Source of the DNA: SBAX01 sp964646605
GTDB taxonomy: Bacteria; Planctomycetota; Phycisphaerae; UBA1845
Length of the DNA: 14,681 nt
Assembly: GCA_964646605.1 (NCBI GenBank)
Contig: CAZYEX010000062.1
Coordinates: 1 to 14,681, forward strand
Direction of reading: 5' to 3'
Below the pieces are notes generated by a model. That model was not told where the DNA came from. It worked only from the letters and a program-made list of their open reading frames with translations, and searched no databases. How positions within the stretch are numbered: position 1 is the first letter of the stretch; each line of letters opens with the position of its first letter. The position numbers and the translations under genes are program-made. Shown here piece by piece: positions 14,459 through 14,681 of the stretch.

Positions 14459-14681
14459 AGGTCGGCGGCGGCTCGGGTCAGGTTATCCTACTTTTTTCTG
14501 ACGGTCCATTGTTTCATCCGCCTGTGATTCGTTGAGACACGCCTCGAGCATCCAGAGCTGTTGGCATCCCATCAAGCGGCGGAAGGAGGTCTCCGAGGCC
14601 AGGAACGCCGAGGCCGCCCAACGCAGCACCATCGCCCCATCCCGCCAGCGTCGCACGCGACCGATCTTCTGGCGAACCGTG
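14436..14681 (-). mobile_element. Insertion sequence, one end only (continues past window)
   Basis: The beta-helix reading frame loses homology near 14432 and a transposase C-terminus starts on the opposite strand at 14485, so one end of an insertion sequence must lie at about 14430-14460. The terminal inverted repeat and target duplication cannot be identified because the other end is outside the window. Confidence 0.6.
14483..14680 (-). CDS. Transposase, C-terminal 65 residues (5' end outside window)
   Basis: Reading leftwards from the window edge gives 65 residues to a TAA at 14483-14485. 'KIGRVRRWRDGAMVLRWAA', 'SAFLASETSFRRLMGCQQLW' and 'MLEACLN' follow the pattern W-x-x-G-x-M-x-L-R-W ... 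E-x(3)-F-R-(R/K)-(L/I)-x-G found at the C-terminus of transposases common in planctomycete and proteobacterial genomes. The tail is short and basic. The family cannot be fixed because the DDE region is not in the window. Coding is likely: the frame is open and the sequence ends just inside the inferred element boundary. Confidence 0.65.
   Translation of the reverse strand, partial: TVRQKIGRVRRWRDGAMVLRWAASAFLASETSFRRLMGCQQLWMLEACLNESQADETMDRQKKVG

Overview
The window is high-GC bacterial DNA that I read as a planctomycete, probably from a metagenome assembly. This rests on family knowledge: very large secreted beta-helix and beta-strand-repeat proteins, an 'SWANA ... FGGFAGTE' beta-helix N-terminus, and a C-terminal module with paired 'LDIT-x(5)-F-K-G-L' motifs ahead of an Asp-rich, dockerin-like stretch. 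No rRNA, tRNA or CRISPR array was seen.

Region 1 (2-4013, plus strand) is a two-gene surface or secreted cluster. The first gene is the 3' part of an extraordinarily cysteine-rich protein (51 Cys in 190 residues). It has no ATG inside the window and is masked by a long spurious reading frame. Thirteen bases later comes a 1141-residue secreted protein with three near-identical 321-bp internal repeats and an autotransporter-passenger-like tail.

Region 2 (4014-6708) looks like the remains of an integrated element. About 425 bp without a gene is followed by a decayed tyrosine recombinase on the minus strand. Then come five small, tightly packed plus-strand genes: three uncharacterised, one HARE-HTH protein with a histone-H1-like lysine-rich tail, and one probable winged-helix protein starting at the preceding stop codon. 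Two inverted repeats lie just upstream of the first gene. This module is the best candidate for an undescribed system, but its function cannot be read from the sequence.

Region 3 (6709-8371): a hairpin separates the module from a convergent gene for a secreted endonuclease/exonuclease/phosphatase-fold enzyme with a lamin-tail-like C-terminal domain. Its upstream region has a short palindrome and a perfect 12-bp inverted repeat.

Region 4 (8372-14681) is a rearranged stretch of secreted beta-helix genes mixed with mobile DNA. The C-terminal end of a phage GpA-type terminase large subunit (minus strand) abuts, head to head, a beta-helix gene that has lost its N-terminus; one open frame runs through both and suggests a false 1474-residue protein. 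The beta-helix gene ends in an unassigned, lower-GC C-terminal region and is followed 18 bp later by an unknown secreted protein. A second beta-helix gene begins at 13802 and is cut short near 14430 by an insertion sequence, whose transposase C-terminus runs off the window edge. A degenerate copy of its 'SWANA' segment lies 180 bp upstream.
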